Positions 45,917 to 58,538 of a stretch of 64,000 nucleotides of DNA are shown in pieces. The stretch is from Dipteris shenzhenensis. Its lineage: Eukaryota; Polypodiophyta; Polypodiopsida; Gleicheniales. Where the stretch lies: the NCBI GenBank assembly GCA_047967505.1, contig CM106539.1. One strand, 5' to 3'. The notes beneath the pieces were generated by a model, which was not told the DNA's origin, searched no databases, and saw nothing but the letters and a program-made list of their open reading frames with translations. How positions within the stretch are numbered: position 1 is the first letter of the stretch; each line of letters starts with the position of its first letter. A program made the translations under genes and the position numbers.

Positions 45917-46747
45917 ATGGCTACCCTATTGAATCTAGATAAGTTCAATGGAAAGGGCTTCCACACATGGCAGATGAAGGTGAAATTTGCATTGATGAGG
46001 GAGAACTTATGGGGACTTGTCAAACCGAATCCTACCGCTTCTTCTACGGCCTCCAATGCTGGAGAATCCTCAACTCCGACATGACCGGCAAGGGATCCAG
46101 CTAGAGAAGAAAAAGCATATGGTATCATTGCTCTTGCTTTAGGAGATGATTATATTCACCATATCTCTGACTTGGAGTCTCCTTCAGAAGCTTGGCAGAA
46201 GCTTGACATGATTTTTGGTGCTAGCTCTCACATCTCTAAACTATTACTTAAAATTTCTTTCTTTGAATTGAAGATGGCTAGTGGTACTACTTTGGTAGCT
46301 CATGTCAACTATATGTGGAGTCTTATGACTTAGCTTGCTTCTATCAACTCTCCTATTACTCCAGATGATGCTATGGCAGTGTTACTTAAGAGTATGCCTG
46401 AAGATTATGATCACATAGTTAGCACTTTGAAAAATCTTCCTAATCCTAATCTTGAAGGTATTATCTCTGCTCTCCAAGAAGAAGAAAGGCATATGGAGCT
46501 CAGGAAAGGCAATGACACTGTTTATGCTATAAAAGTCCAGAAGGGCAAGTATACCCCTTGCAATCACTGTGGAAAGACAAATCACCTTTCAAAGGACTGC
46601 TTCAAAATTAATCCATGCAAACACTGTGGCAAGAACAACCATAATGAGAAGTTTTGCAGAGCCAAAGCAAAGACAGAAAATGCAAATCTACTTTCAGTTG
46701 AAAAGCCTCCACAAGATGAGGCATCCTTTGAAGATTATGCATTTTAA
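45917..46747 (+). pseudogene. Gag of element H
   Basis: The ATG at 45917 opens MATLLNLDKFNGKGFHTWQM, a copia-type Gag start. The frame continues (IIALALGDDYIHHISDLES, HVNYMWSLMT) to two zinc knuckles, CNHCGKTNHLSKDC and CKHCGKNNHNEKFC, and ends FEDYAF-stop. A TGA at 46082-46084 and a TAG at 46333-46335 interrupt it. The spacing of the two knuckles is like that of typical copia Gag, but having two is unusual beside the other elements here. Confidence 0.85.
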
Positions 46748-47125
46748 AACATCTCTATGTATGCTCCAGATCTCTCTTTTTATGTCAAGGTACTCAGCCT
46801 GGATAGTCCTCCAAAATGAATGAAATAAAGTATTGTGTTTTGTGTGTTTTGTAAACACCTCTGGTCACCTTATGATGTAGGCCATGTGTATGTTTTGCTC
46901 CATGGTACCTCCTACAGACATTGTGTGCATGTACATGCAGGGGAGATAACCATTGAAAGGTTTTTTTTTTTTGTATCCCTTTTTGTTTACCTTACACCCA
47001 AGGGAACCCTTGCTAGCATGAGAACCTAGCCATAGATTAATCCTTGACCACCATGAGATGGCATGAGAAACTATGAGACTAGATGTATCCTTGACATAGC
47101 CTGAGGCATTCCCTTGAGGGGGGTT

Positions 47126-47423
47126 TGTTGGGATATCTCAAGGTGTATGCCTCAGGCACACCTTATGTTTCTATGTGTGAGTGCTAGAGGCACAGTTAGG
47201 TGCCCACAAGCAAAGTTAGGTGGTGGAAGAGCCACATAGGATGATTGAGAGAATCTAGGAGCAAATTGAGGAGATGATTGTGGAGCTCTGAAGTCATCAG
47301 TGATGTCAGTGAGCATGTATGAGGTGCCTACTTAAGGACCTCACTCTTCTTCATTCTACAAGCAAGTAATGCAAGTATTCTGAGTTTGTGTCCACTCTTT
47401 CCTTTCCTTTCAGTTTACCAATA
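47126..47423 (+). repeat. 3' LTR of element H
   Basis: 298 bp; the terminal CA has become TA. It is followed by target duplication GTTGA. Confidence 0.92.
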
Positions 47424-47670
47424 GTTGATGCACCATTGAAATCCTTGAAATAAATCATGATTCCAAAGAAACTCTCAATTTCTAGCCCCAAAGAGAATGG
47501 CACCAGAAAAAATGGCACGAGAGACACTCCTTCAAAATACATTATGAATGTAGTTATGAACATATTTGCATATTATTCACACACAACAATTACGCACCAA
47601 TTTACATAGTTGGCAAGAAAGTAGTAATTCCCATAAGTAATGATTGTATAAAGAAATACAATGTTGTTAT

Positions 47671-48243
47671 TCAAAACTCATAGTCTGCAAATAGCTCCTC
47701 TCCTACAAGTATATCATCTATGGATTCAATACAAATGTGACCATATTCTACAATATCTATGTTCATGATGGGATCATACCAAGGTGGAACATTAGGGGAA
47801 AATACATAACAAACATTTGGCTTTACATTGGTATTTCTATTGCTGTTAATAAATCCTGCCACATTGCTATATTAAACATCACCAACAATATGCACCATAT
47901 CCCTCAAATGGACAGTAGGGTCCTCTTGGATAGAGTACTTCTTTAGCCTTGGATGAACTCTACATAATTCCTTCCAGTCTCTGTAGGAGTACTTGTCACC
48001 TTCATAATGGAGAATAGTAGTCCCTCTCTTGATGGAGCCATGCACAAACAAGCCCAAGCTAGCACCTGTAATGGTTGACTCATGCACCTCGAAAGCCACA
48101 TTTTTTATCCAGAACACTTCGTTGATAGGGACAGGTAACTTTGGTGGTCCAAATGGATCTTGTTCTGGTATGTCACAACTCAAGCTTGATTTGAACGTAT
48201 ATCTATCTACATCACAAAAGACAAATTCAATTAGCTGCAACAA
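47671..48243 (-). pseudogene. SET-like domain (copy 2 block)
   Basis: The minus-strand frame runs through one in-frame stop (47872-47874). It starts NEVFWIKNVAFEVHESTITG, continues GASLGLFVHGSIKRGTTIL (the usual SET start G-x-G-x-F) and, after the stop, AGFINSNRNTNVKPNVCYVF (RFINHS-like motif) and GHICIESIDDILVGEELFADY (the G-E-E-L-x-x-D-Y end). SET domains transfer methyl groups to lysines, usually on histones. The N-H-S residues of the canonical motif are altered (N-S-N). No post-SET cysteines are visible. Activity cannot be judged. Confidence 0.65.
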
Positions 48244-48299
48244 CAGTTATATAGACTTGAGATAAAATCAAAAAACACTTTGACATATGTACCTTCATG

Positions 48300-48677
48300 A
48301 AAAATACGCATTCTGTAGTCGGTTTATGTAGCCCTTAGCAATGTATTTCTTGATATAGCGACCTTTGTACCCTAGGTCTATAGCCAATTGAGAAACTTGC
48401 ATAGCATTCATGCTAGAGAGTTGCGGAGCATTCCTTAAAAGTCTTATTTGGGATGCATTGAGTTTAGGCACTTGGATATCACCACCATGGGTTTCCCTAT
48501 ATCCCTCTCTCTTAGTTGATCTACAAGAGGAAGATTTCTTGTTTTATATTCCATTCTTGACCATGCATGATTTTCCACCCTCCATTCATCAATTACTTTC
48601 TGGACAAGGTTGAAATTTTTATGCCCCTCCATCACAGGTAATTGTCCATACCGATTTGTCTCAATCATGGTGTGCAC
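48300..48677 (-). pseudogene. Linker exon (copy 2)
   Basis: Equivalent of 39350-39766, shortened by about 40 bp near 48500 and with a frame change. The sequence MHTMIETNRYGQLPVMEGHK matches copy 1. Confidence 0.5.
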
Positions 48678-48801
48678 ATCTTTAGTTTCATCGAGTTGTA
48701 GTAAGTATGCATCAACTCTCTCAGTAGAATATTATCATCCTTGTCTTGTACATCAAACGTTGAAGGAAATATGCAATTTGATGGAGGGCTAATGCAAGCC
48801 T

Positions 48802-49199
48802 TTATGGGGAGTCATCAACAAGGATTGTCCTTCTAGCATCACATTCAAATGCCTTTGAGATTTTTGCTAAGGGTTTGAACATTGCCTCAACACCAACCTT
48901 GTCAGGCCTATTTATCCTCGTCTTATTGTAAGTGTAGCATCCTTGCTGAGACCATATAACAAAGAAAGGGAGGATCTCATTTGCATAATTTTGCAGCTTT
49001 CCTACCATATCAAGTACGTTATACTCCATCACAGTTGACCAAATACCTAATTTAAATCTTTGTAACAAGATTTAAAGAAACTCTATGCACCCAGGACGAA
49101 CAACCATATAACTATTTTTGCCATGGATAATAGACAAATGTATTGGAGACTTGAGTAGGCAGCGACTTAATAACAGGCCATTCAAGTCTAATATGATTG
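48802..49199 (-). pseudogene. FCP1-like HAD phosphatase domain (copy 2)
   Basis: The minus-strand frame contains IILDLNGLLLSR, MVVRPGCIEFL, a stop, LLQRFKLGIWSTVMEYNV, TRINRPDKVGVEAMFKPLAK and TILVDDSP, then breaks (a single-base loss near 48800) before the segment corresponding to YKAYISPP. It shares the interior stop with copy 1, so that lesion predates the duplication or is a splice feature. The likely ancestor dephosphorylated a protein substrate such as the RNA polymerase II tail; this is family knowledge only. Confidence 0.7.
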
Positions 49200-49203
49200 T
49201 TAA

Positions 49204-49521
49204 TCATGGCATATTTAAAGAAATTGTATGTGGATATAGATCCAAATTCTCCTTGAAGTTGCTGGCTTCTGACTCATCCAAATTGTCAGGTGCTATGTTT
49301 TCATACATGTTTGCAACAACAATAAGATTATCTAGTCTTGTCCCCAATGTTGAGATAGTACGTTCATCCATGTTCTCTTCTAAAAGTATAGGATTCATGA
49401 TATTCCTTGCAATTTTCTCCATTTTTAGGGTTATGTTTTCTTCTATACCTCTTGTATCCATCGTGTAATTGATAGTCCCCATTTTGGGTGGTATGTTGTC
49501 CTCTACATTTGGTGTCTCCAT
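49204..49521 (-). pseudogene. Acidic region before FCP1-like domain (copy 2)
   Basis: The 105-codon frame is nearly identical to copy 1 (40295-40612), with two or three replacements. No family is recognised. Confidence 0.5.
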
Positions 49522-49768
49522 ATCCTTCCATGCATCATTGGTCCTTGTGGAAGTTGAGGAATATAGAAATATTTTGATTCTTTAGAGTGTATTCAACAAT
49601 GTCGAAGCACAAAAGCATATGAAACTAATAAATAAAAATAAAGTACAAACATTATCCATCGCCATTCACTGATTCCATTGTCTTTTTGGGGAGTGGCACT
49701 GGTGCCAATCTTTCTAAAGGTCAATTGAGAATGCAAATAGTGCAACCTTTCTCTCTGAACTCATAGAG

Positions 49769-49790
49769 AGAATGGCACTAGTGCCATTCT
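49769..49790. repeat. Perfect palindrome (copy 2)
   Basis: Half-site AGAATGGCACT and its complement, 22 bp, at the equivalent position to 40859-40880. Confidence 0.95.
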
Positions 49791-50342
49791 TCTCTTGGGG
49801 TGGTGCTAGTGCCATTTTACATATAAGGTTATGGAGAATGCCACTAGTGCCTTTCTCTATATCCTCATTGGGAGGAGAGAACACTACTAGTGCCTCCCCC
49901 CATGTCCCAAAAGAAATGTACAATGCATGATCTGAAAGCATAGATATTGTATTACTTTGGTCCAATAGATTTGTAGAAAGCACCCAAATCCAAACTTTTG
50001 TAGCATAGTTAATACTACACAATTTTTAATCTCTGTAATGCTTTCAACTAACATAGATTCAAGAAAGGAACATAACAATATTACCATTTCTACATAACCA
50101 CAAAGAGAGAATGGCACTAGTGCCATTTTCCATATGAGGTCACATAAAATGTTAATAGTACCTCTTACGTATAACCCGACATTGGGAGAATGACACTAGT
50201 ACCATTCCCCCTGTCATTATGTCACACAATTTTATCATACCTAATGTTTAATCTCTTTAATATAATGAGAGTATGTGCAATCGAGAAAATCCATAAAAGT
50301 CATATTATTTTAAAACTGAATACACAAGGCATAAATGAGTAG

Positions 50343-51590
50343 CTAAAGACCTTGCTCCAAATCTTCCAATGTAATCTTTGGGATAGCTTTAAGATCTAGT
50401 TCAGTTAAAGGATGCAAGTCTTCAATGTGATGCTCACCCTCTTTAATTCCTTCATCGATAGGTGAATCAGCTCTATGTGTCTGAAGAGGCCTCTTAATGC
50501 TAGACCAAATCTTAATATGGGGATTATTTAATGCATGTGCCACACACATAGCCTCGACCTCTGTCGCTTGTTGGGATGTCTTCACCAGTGAGATCACTTT
50601 TCTTTTGCTTGAGAATGCTTGTAATGCCACACATCCATTAGTAAAGACGTCAACAACAATTTCATGTTCCCTACTACAATAGCACCCGTTGCACTTTTTG
50701 ATGATGCCATGCTTCACAACCGCCTCTTTTTCATACTCAATGTCCTCATCAGAATAAAGAATATTGTGCTCAATTATTGTGTATGGCCTTGTGTTTTCTA
50801 ACATGTGCTCAAATCCATCAAACCCATCATGTGAGCTGACAAATGACAAAAAACAGAAGGTCTCAAACAAACCCTTTTGTGCACTATCCGATTCATGGAT
50901 AACACCCACAAACCTTCTATGCCAAAATCAAGCCTCTATCATTGCTTCCTTGAGATTTACCATCTCTATCATTGTCATAAATGATAGCAATACATACTGT
51001 GATGGAGTGGCAACGGTCTCCATCAAGCCACAGAGCGACTTCTTGAAGGCATCCTTATCCCAACACATGCCTTTGGCAGATCCCTCTAAGGTGTCAAGCA
51101 CACACAAGCTGATTGGAAGTTGTCCATTAGAGTGACATGTTAGAAAGCTCTCCCCCTCCATCTCCATGTTCACTTGAATAATTGTCCAAGGAAAACAAGA
51201 CTATGATGTAGACTTGTTACCCTCTATTGAACTAATCACCCAATCAACATAGATTAATGCGGCTCCTAGGAACTTGCAGCTTCTCTTTGACCCATGACTC
51301 ACATGAACCTCTGATAAACAATTGAATCAATTTTGAAATAAGTTGCAAGGGCATCCCATGTTTGATGTTGGGGTGAAGGGTGATGTGAGTTGAACTCCTT
51401 GATGAGCGCTTCTTTCAGGGCTCTATCATGCTTAATCTCCATTGCCCATTGAGACATTTCAATGGAGTCCTTGTCTTTGCTTGACTTGACCAAGACTATT
51501 TCTTTAGACTCAATCTCTGCTTGAAGTGCACGTACATCTTCGTCTTCCAATGCTAGCAGAACCTCATATATGTTATTGTGGGATTTCGAC
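50343..51590 (-). pseudogene. Central exon (copy 2), possible methyltransferase-like region
   Basis: Equivalent to 41502-42740. It keeps CYCSREHEIVVDVFTNGCVA and AKGMCWDKDAFKKSL. Relative to copy 1 it has deletions of about 20 bp near 51270 and 8 bp near 51308 and an extra stop near 50930, but has a sense codon where copy 1 has a stop (42012). The two copies therefore decayed independently after the duplication. Confidence 0.5.
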
Positions 51591-51848
51591 CCTCAAGATC
51601 ACCCTGCTTCACCAATGTCAAAATCCTAATCCATTGTTCGTAGATGTCATCATCATATGTGACCATGTGTGTGTCCTTGGTAGCAAAGTTTGCACCCATC
51701 GATATGCTTGCAACTCCTACAAAATTCTATATAAAAAAATCAATATCATCTTAGACATTGTTCTAATCCAAATCATGTAATAGAGATAATAATGACACTA
51801 GTGCGATTCTCCATTACCATGTCAAAAGCATGACTTGGTAACTAGAAG

Positions 51849-51866
51849 AATGGCACTAGTGCCATT
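51849..51866. repeat. Perfect palindrome (copy 2)
   Basis: Half-site AATGGCACT and its complement, 18 bp. Confidence 0.93.
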
Positions 51867-51872
51867 ATCACA

Positions 51873-53452
51873 TCAGGGAATTGACACTACTATCATTTCT
51901 TTTACAAAGCCATAAACATTCTTGAAATAAAAAATGCATACAAAACAAAGTTTATTACTCACATCCCAACTTTGTCGATCTTTATGCCCTTTGACAAGGC
52001 CTTGGGCTAGTTTCTTTGGTCGTCTGAATGCAATCCACTGTGCCCTTAGGTGTTGCAAGATATTGATATATGGCTGATTTTTCAAAATGGTCTGTGCCTC
52101 CAAGTTGGCCATTGATGATATCTTAAAACTTGCTTCAACTGGTGCATTGACAATAATTCTCGCCTTCCTCCATGTATAGAAACCTTTTCGTTGATTAAAG
52201 GCTTCTCCATGTGCTTTAGTTATAAACATCCTTGCAGCATAAATCGAATGCTACCCTGTGAGAATCCAATAATTATACTCCTTTAACTTTTCCACATTTA
52301 TCTCTTCCTTGCACATCAGAGTATTTGTGCCTGTGTGGTAAGGCATAAGATATGCACATGTTGCGGGAGGTCGTGCATTCATTGCAAAACTCTTGACCAA
52401 GTCACTGACATAGCTGAGGGTCAATGTCCTGTACACATATTGGATTGGTGCTCTAAAGCAATTCATCACTAGGATCAACACCTCAAACTCCAAACCAAAT
52501 GGGAAGTACTTTACATACTCCATCAAGCCTGTCATACTTGTGTCCTTCCTTTCCAATTTCTTTTGTAGTGCCTTAAAGTCAACATTTGGCTGGATTTTCT
52601 TATATAGGATGATAGTTGCTTCAGATGATTTCTCACCATGTCCTATTATATGTGTCTCACCACTCCCCGTTGCATTACCTCCACTTCCAGTTCCATCAGT
52701 GACCATTCCCGTACCTCCCTGTTTTCCTCCTAAAGTTGTCTCTTTGTCTTTAGCCTCCAGTTTATCCCCAATGCTTGTTTTTCCATCTGACCTTATTTCC
52801 TTCTCACCTATTGTTTCCTCCTCACCGGTCTCTCTAGCCTTCTCTTTCAATGTGTTCTGAGACACTTGAGAGCTTGATCCCTCAACATCACTTTTCTTAG
52901 TTCTTTTTGAAACTTTTCTACTCTTTTTTATATCTTGCTTTATCCCTTTTGTTACTAAATCAAAGCTTTCTAATATCTATTGGTTGGTATAATTTTTTGG
53001 CTCATTAATCCAACCCCTAGATATCATCGTGTCCTCCCCAGTAGCATTCATCCTCGCATGATCAAAACAAGCAGGATCCAATTGATACACATTGCCTCCC
53101 AATGTATGAATTTTGAGACAAGGAACGTTGTCTTTCTCGGTATCCTCCATCTCTTTAACTTGTCCAATATTTTCCAAAGTTGTTCCTTGGATGTTCACAA
53201 AACAATGCACTTTATGGAGTTTTTGGAGTTCGTTATTGTATATATCCAAAAACCATCCTCTTCCAGAACTAACTCCATCATAAACTGACACCACTCAAAC
53301 CTTTCTCTTTCCCTTGCTAGCCATTCTTGCAATGTTCTGTTAACAAAAGAACCAAGGACACAATGAAATATATAATAGAAAATCATAACTGTAGTAGGAA
53401 ATATTACAACCACAATGAAACTTCTATTAACAAAATAACCAAGGTGAAGCAA
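51873..53452 (-). pseudogene. N-terminal exons of the block (copy 2 only)
   Basis: Four minus-strand frames in order (53452-53195, 53294-52977, 52865-52251, 52229-51940) look like exons: a start with LQEWLARERERFEWCQFMME, a Cys/His segment (NVYQLDPACFDHARMN), a Gly/Thr-rich low-complexity stretch (GGTGMVTDGTGSGGNATGSG), then KKIQPNVDFKALQKKLERKD and FGLEFEVLILVMNCFRAPIQ. The last frame reads GFYTWRKARIIVNAPVEASF and IQRPK-like (AFRRPKKLAQGLVKGHKDRQ). Copy 1 begins only at 43218 within this last part. No domain is recognised. Introns are inferred from frame changes. Confidence 0.45.
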
Positions 53453-53519
53453 CTTATATATGCATTATGAAAAACTACACCAACACAGTAAGCAAATATA
53501 CACAATATCAAAGTTAAGA

Positions 53520-56500
53520 TGGTTATAATAAAGAATGGTATTCGTGCCATTCTCCAACATAATATGATGTTAGAAGAGTGTCACAAATGCCATTGAACAC
53601 ATGGACTGTGAGTTTGTTTAGAATGGCACAAGTGCCATCCTCCGTGAGAGTTTGAGGATAATGCCACTGGTGCCATCCTCCATGATGTTAAGGAGAATGG
53701 CAGAAGTTTGATTCATCACATGGATTGCAGAGAATCAGAGAATGGCACCAGTGCCATTCTCCTTATGTGAAGGTTATCACATGAGAGTTTTCTCACCTGA
53801 CCTTCTAGAGAAGGGCACTGATGCTAATAAGAATGCACATGTGAGTTTAGGCTTCTCAATGCCATTTTCTAGGGCCTAATAAGAGACTGGTACCACTGCC
53901 ATTCTCCACTTGTACAAATGTTTACCCTACTATTCTAGGAGGGGTATTCTAGGAGAGTGGTGTCCAATTCCAATCCACATGTGAGTTTGATGAACTCAGT
54001 GTGATTATGTAGGTTCCAGCATGAGATTGGCATCACTACCATTCTCCACTAGTGGTAGTCCAAACATTCCACTAATTTTATTGGCTGCAGGAGGATAATA
54101 GCAAAAGTGCCAATGCACATGTGAGTTTAGAATTCCTTGTGCATGTCTTTAGGTCATGGTATGAGATTGGCACCACTGCCATTCTCCATAGAGATTGACA
54201 CAATTCCATATGATATCTACACAGCGGAGACAATGATCACTACATAGAAGATTGCACATGTGAGTTTAGGCTTCTCAATGCCATTTATTAGGGCCTAATA
54301 AGAGATTGGCACCACTGCCATTCTCCACTTGTACAAATGTTTACCCTACTATTCTAGGAGGGGTATTCCAGTGATCATAGGAGAGTGGTGTCTGATTCCA
54401 ATCCAAATGTGAGTTTGATGATCTTAATGTCATTATATAATTGCCAGCATGAGATTGGCATCACTGCCATTCCCCACTAGTGGTAGTCTAGACAAACTAA
54501 ACCTATAGATTGACATTCCAGGGCCTAATAAGAGATTGACACAATTTCATATGATCTCTACACAGCGGAGACAGTGATCACTACATAGAAGAATGCACAT
54601 GTGAGTTTAGGATTCTCAATGCCATTTCTTAGGGCAAGCGTGAGATTGGCATCACTGCCATTCTCTGCTAGTGGTACTCTAGACAAACTAAACCTATAGA
54701 TTGACATTCCACTAATTATATTGGCTACAGTAGGATAATGGCAAAAGTGCCAATGCACATGTGAGTTTAGGATTCCTTGTGCATGTTTTCAGGTCATGGT
54801 ATGAGATTGGCACCACTGCCATTCTCCACTGGTGGCATTCTCCACAGAGATTGACACAATTCCATATGATCTCTACGTAGCGGAGACAGTGATCACTACA
54901 TAGAAGAATGCACATGTGAGTTTAGGCTTCTCAATGCCATTTTCTAGGGCCTAATAAGAGATTGGCACCACTGCCATTCTCCACTTGTACAAATGTTTAC
55001 CCTACTATTCTAGGAGGAGTATTCTAGTGATCATAGGAGAGTGGTGTCCGAATCCATTCCACATGTGAGTTTGATGATCTCAGTGTCACTATGTAGTTGC
55101 CAGCATCAGATTGGCATCACTGCCATTCTCTGCTAGTGGTAATCTAGATAGACTAAACCTATAGATTAACATTCCACTAATTTTATTGGCTGCAGTAGGA
55201 TAATGGCAAAAGTGCAAATGCACATGTGAGTTTAGGATTCCTTGTGCATGTTTTCAGGTCATGGTATGAGATTGGCACCACTGCCATTCTCCACAAAGAT
55301 TGACACAATTCTATATGATCTCTACACAGCAGAGATAGTGATCTTTACATAGAAGAATGCACATTTGAGTTTAGGATTCCTTGTGCATGTTTTCAGGTCA
55401 TAGTATGAGATTGGCACCACTGCCATTCTTCTCCATAGAGATTGACACAAATCCCTATGATCTCTGCACATGTGAGTTTAGGCTTCTCAATGCCATTTCT
55501 TAGGGCCTAATAAGAGATTGGCACCACTGCCATTCTCCACTTGTACACATGTTTACCCTACTATTCTAGGAGGGGTTCCAGTGATCATAGGAGAGTGGTG
55601 CCCACATGTGAGTTTGATGATCTCAGAGATTGACACAATTCCATATGATCTCTACACAGCAGAGAGAGTGATAACTACATAGAAGAATGCACATGTGAGT
55701 TTAGGATTCCTTGTGCATGGTATGACATTGGCACCACTACCATTCTCCATTGGTGGCATTCTACACAAAGATTGACACAATTCCATATGATCTCTACACA
55801 GCGTAGACAATGATCTTTACATAGAAGAATGCACATGTGAGTTTCGGATTCCTTGTGCATGTTTTCAGGTCATGGTATGAGATTGGCCCCACTACCATTC
55901 TCCACTGGTGGCATTCTCCACAAAGATTGACACAATTCCATATGATCTCTACACAGCAGAGACAGTGATCACTACATAGAAGAATGCACATGTGAGTTTA
56001 GGATTCCTTGTGCATGTTTTCAGGTCATGGTATGAGATTGGCACCACTGCCATTCTCCACTGGTGGCATTCTCCACAGAGATTGACACAAATCCATATGA
56101 TCTCTGCACATGTGAGTTTAGGCTTCTCAATGCCATTTCTTAGGGCATAATAAGAGATTGGCACCATTGCCATTGTCCACTTGTACAAATGTTTACCCTA
56201 CTATTCTAGGAGGGGTATTCTAGTGATCATAGGTGAGTGGTGTCCTATTCCATTCCACATGTGAGTTTGATGATCTTAGTGTCATTATGTAGTTCCCAGC
56301 ATGAGATTGGCATCACTGCCATTTTCTCCTAGTGGTAATCTAGACAAACTGAACCTATAGATGACATTCCACTGAATTTATTGGTTGCAGTAGGATAATG
56401 GCAAAAGTGCCAATGCACATGTGAGTTTAGGATTCCTTGTGCATGTTTCCAGGTCATGGTATGAGATTGGCACCACTGCCATTCTCCACTGGTGGCATTC

Positions 56501-58012
56501 TCCATAGAGATTGACATAATTCCATATGATCTCTACACAGGGGAGACAGTGGTCACTACATAGAAGAATGCACATGTGAGTTTAGGCTTCTCAATGCCAT
56601 TTCTTAGGGCCTAATAAGAGATTGGCACCACTGCCATTCTCCACTTTACAAATTTTTACCCTACTATTCTAGGAGGGGTCTTCCAGTGATCATAGGAGAG
56701 TGGTGTCCGATTCCATTCCACACTAGTGGTAGTCTAGATACCATGAGATTGGCATCACTGCCATTCTCCGCTAGTGGTAATCTAGACAAACTAAACCTAT
56801 AGATTGACATTACACTAATTTTATTGGCTGCAGTAGATAATGGCAAAAGTGCCAATGCACATGTGAGTTTAGGATTCTCAATGCCATTTATTAGGGCCTA
56901 ATAAAGGATTGGCACCACTGCCATTCTCCACTTGTACAAATGTTTACCCTACTATTCTAGGAGGGGTATTCCAGTGATCATAGGAGAGTGGTATCTGATC
57001 CCAATCCAAATGTGAGTTGGATGATCTCAATGTCATTATATAGTTGCCAGCATGAGATTGACATCACTGCCATTCCCCACTAGTGGTAGTCTAGACAAAC
57101 TAAACCTATAGATTGACATTCTAGGGCCTAATAAGAGATTGACACAATTCCATATGATCTCTACAAAGCGGAGACAGTGATCACTACATAGAAGAATGCA
57201 CATGTGAGTTTATGATTCTCAATGCCATTTCTTAGGGCAAGCATGAGATTGGCATCACTGCCATTCTCTGCTAGTGGCAATCTAGACAAACTAAACCTAT
57301 AAATTGACATTCCACTAATTTTATTGGCTGCAATAGGATAATGGCAAAAGTGCCAATGCACATGTGAGTTTAGGATTCCTTGTGCATGTTTTTAGGTCAT
57401 GGTATGAGATTGCCACCACTGCCATTCTCCACTGGTGGCATTCTTTATAGAGATTGACACAATTCCATATGATCTGTACACATCAGAGATTGTGATCACT
57501 ACATAGAAGAATGCACATTACCACTAGCGGAGAATGGCAGTAGGATAATGGCAAAAGTGCCAATGCACATGTGAGATTAGGATTCCTTGTGCATGCTTTT
57601 AGGTCATGGTATGAGATTGGCACCACTGCCATTCTCCACAGAGATTTGTGTCAATCTCTATGGAGAATACATAGAAGAATGCACATGTGAGTTTAGGCTT
57701 CTCAATGCCATTTCTTAGGGCCTAACAAGAGATTGGCACCACTGCCATTCTCCACTTGTGGCATTCTCCACAGAGATTGACAAAAATCCATATGATCTCT
57801 ACACAGCGGAGACAATGATTACTACATAGAAGAATGCACATGTGAGTCTAGGCTTCTCAATGCCATTTCTTAGGGCCTCACAAGAGATTGGCACCACTAG
57901 CATTCTCCACCGTTACAAATGTTTACCCTACTATTCTAGGAGGGGTATTCCAGTGATCATAGGAGAGTGGTGTCCGATTCCATTCCACATGTGAGTTTGA
58001 TGATCTCAGTGA
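53520..58012. repeat. Complex minisatellite array with GGCAC(T/C)A(G/C)TGCC cores
   Basis: The array is built of units of about 120-345 bp, many near 155 bp. Recurring phrases are AATGCACATGTGAGTTTAGG, GAGATTGGCACCACTGCCAT, ATTCCATATGATCTCTACAC and CTACTATTCTAGGAGGGGTA. Starts of the first phrase include 53834, 54252, 54595, 54907, 55688, 55984, 56567, 57196 and 57679. The phrase around GGCACCACTGCC is a degenerate form of the palindrome found at 40859, 49769 and 59413. Open frames on both strands are repeat artefacts. No gene is visible. Confidence 0.9.
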
Positions 58013-58538
58013 CTTAACATATTTCTTTTATTTAGCCTATTCATATATCTTGTTTAACATACTTAACCTATGCATTTCTTTTATTTAACATATTTTCCCT
58101 ATGCATTTATTTTATTTCTTTCATTCAACATATCTAACGTATGCATTTCTTTTATTTCTATTTTACATTGTCCACACTCATTTTCTTCCTTTTTTACATT
58201 GTCCTCACGCCTTTTATTTAACCTATTCTCATCTTCCTTTAAAAAAATCCATAGCTTGCGATCTAATGATGAGCATGATTACAATTTTTTTAACATGGAG
58301 AAAAATCACATTCTCGTCAACTAATTCAATCTACACCTTAAAATTTTACATTCCTTGGACCTTGATCAAGAAAAACATACTCTAACATAAAAATTTGTAA
58401 CTTAACCAACCTAGCATAACCAAACTAACGTGAATAAACTCACATAACGAGCTAGGTTTCATAAAGTAATATTGATCAACTTTACCACATATATGAATAA
58501 ATGGAAGTAAAATAGTGTATGGTTTCAAATGAATACCA

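Larger units (their letters stand above)
44752..47423 (+). mobile_element. Element H, LTR element encoding only Gag
   Basis: H has two 298-bp LTRs (44752-45049 and 47126-47423), a primer-binding site at 45050, a purine tract (TTGAGGGGGGTT) before the 3' LTR, and target duplication GTTGA (44747-44751 and 47424-47428). The LTRs differ at about five or six positions. The interior of about 2 kb contains only a Gag with two CCHC knuckles (45917-46747); the region after it (46748-47125) has no polymerase or integrase. This is the structure of a non-autonomous Gag-only LTR retrotransposon (TR-GAG type), which would need enzymes from other elements. Confidence 0.92.

Noticed and set aside
54558-57361. 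Many 60-80 codon frames with HWHFCHYP and MCILLCSDHCL-like repeats
   Set aside because: They are translations of the minisatellite array and repeat with it; no independent evidence for a gene.
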